Below are positions 5,490-5,895 of a stretch of DNA of 5,895 nucleotides, one piece after another (within the stretch, counting starts at the first letter, position 1; each line of letters begins with the position of its first letter). The notes below the pieces were generated by a model, which saw only the letters and a program-made list of their open reading frames with translations, was not told the origin of the DNA and did not search any database. The stretch is taken from positions 1-5,895 of the forward strand of contig PXBM01000174.1 of assembly GCA_003566935.1 (NCBI GenBank). Reading direction: 5' to 3'. The position numbers and the translations under genes are program-made. The DNA comes from Syntrophomonadaceae bacterium (GTDB lineage: Bacteria; Bacillota; Dethiobacteria; DTU022).

Positions 5490-5879
5490 ATGAAGCTTAA
5501 AATATTACTTCCCGCAAAGGTTTTGCTGGAAGAAGAAGTGGAAAAAGTAACTGCCGAAGCAGAAAACGGCTTCTTTACCATACTGCCCCGCCATGTTGAT
5601 TTTGTATCTGCCCTGGTTCCGAGTATTTTTACCTATGTTACCTCCGGCGGCAGTGAACATTACCTGGCCCTCGATGAAGGGATCCTGATCAAGCAGGGTG
5701 ACCAGTTATATGTATCGGCCGCCCGGGCAGTACAGGGAGAAAGTCTGGAAGTTTTGCAGGAAACTGTGGAAAGCGAACTGAAAGTATTAGGTGAAAGTGA
5801 GAAAAAATCGAGGGCGGTTATGTCCCGCCTTGAAGTAGATACCCTGCGGCGGTTTTCCCGCCTGGGAGGAGAGCGCTGA
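5490..5879 (+). CDS. atpC: Alternate (N-type) F1Fo-ATPase, F1 subunit epsilon
   Basis: A 129-residue epsilon subunit of the F1 central stalk, which couples rotation of the ring to the catalytic head. The N-terminal beta-sandwich is clear: MKLKILLPAKVLLEEEVEKV, then NGFFTILPRHVDFVSALVPS (26-45), the family's GxxxxLPxHxxxxxxLxPG pattern, then HYLALDEGILI (57-67) and LYVSAARAV (73-81). Residues 85-125 form the charged helical part. LPRHVDF and the ALDEGILI wording fit the N-type subfamily. Length is normal for the family and no residue seems missing. AGGAGG at 5477-5482 lies seven bases before ATG. It starts 24 bases after the permease remnant ends, rather than close behind atpD, so the remnant separates two genes that usually touch. 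The stop TGA overlaps the next start codon (TGATG). Confidence 0.93.
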   Translation: MKLKILLPAKVLLEEEVEKVTAEAENGFFTILPRHVDFVSALVPSIFTYVTSGGSEHYLALDEGILIKQGDQLYVSAARAVQGESLEVLQETVESELKVLGESEKKSRAVMSRLEVDTLRRFSRLGGER

Positions 5880-5895
5880 TGGCCGAAGATAACGA
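5879..5895 (+). CDS. Start of the next N-ATPase operon gene, expected atpQ (partial)
   Basis: ATG 5879 shares a base with the atpC stop and is preceded by GGGAGGAG about eight bases upstream, so a coupled start is likely. Only MAEDN plus one acidic residue is visible before the window ends. In N-ATPase operons atpC is followed by atpQ, a small membrane protein; that identity rests on gene order alone. Confidence 0.55.

Overview
The window most likely comes from an anaerobic member of the Bacillota (Clostridia-like). The grounds are a short SufB/SufD-type scaffold of the minimal Fe-S assembly system, an alternate (N-type) F1Fo-ATPase operon, strong AGGAGG-like ribosome binding sites, TTG and GTG starts, and mixed base composition with AT-rich intergenic DNA. 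This placement is inference; no marker gene fixes the taxon.

Left block (1-2536), all on the + strand and tightly packed. The tail of an upstream gene, probably the SufC-like ATPase, overlaps a 305-residue SufB/SufD-family protein. Next comes a protein joining a cytidylate-kinase-like domain to a C-terminal module that looks like a PD-(D/E)XK nuclease fold. Two bases later follows a hypoxanthine-phosphoribosyltransferase homologue (Hpt). Hpt keeps its PRPP loop, but the lysine that normally reads the purine 6-oxo group is replaced by valine.

Middle block (2537-3283), about 750 bases with no convincing protein gene. Its left half carries the most interesting signal. A near-consensus promoter with an extended -10 and an A/T-rich UP element points leftwards on the - strand. 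The start site it predicts, about 2890, is exactly the first base of a 10-bp helix whose other strand lies 294 bases away at 2577-2586. Between them are further hairpins, and the G-U pairs make sense only if the - strand is the RNA. This is a candidate structured noncoding RNA of roughly 315-330 nt that I cannot match to a known family. The competing reading is two overlapping 43-codon reading frames. The right half (2930-3283) is AT-rich and holds small repeats ahead of atpD.

Right block (3284-5895), + strand, is the start of an N-ATPase operon: atpD (beta), atpC (epsilon) and the first codons of the next gene (expected atpQ). Beta ends in a long acidic tail that appears cut by an in-frame TAG. 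Between atpD and atpC, where the N-ATPase gene order has nothing, lies a broken NCS2 nucleobase permease. Its N-terminal third is intact, and a typical C-terminal tail follows immediately in the next frame, so a large internal piece has been lost.

Functionally the window combines Fe-S cluster assembly, a nucleotide/nucleobase pair of unknown purpose, a possible regulatory or stable RNA, and an ion-translocating ATPase. The permease remnant and the Hpt homologue both concern nucleobases, but nothing in the sequence shows that they act together.
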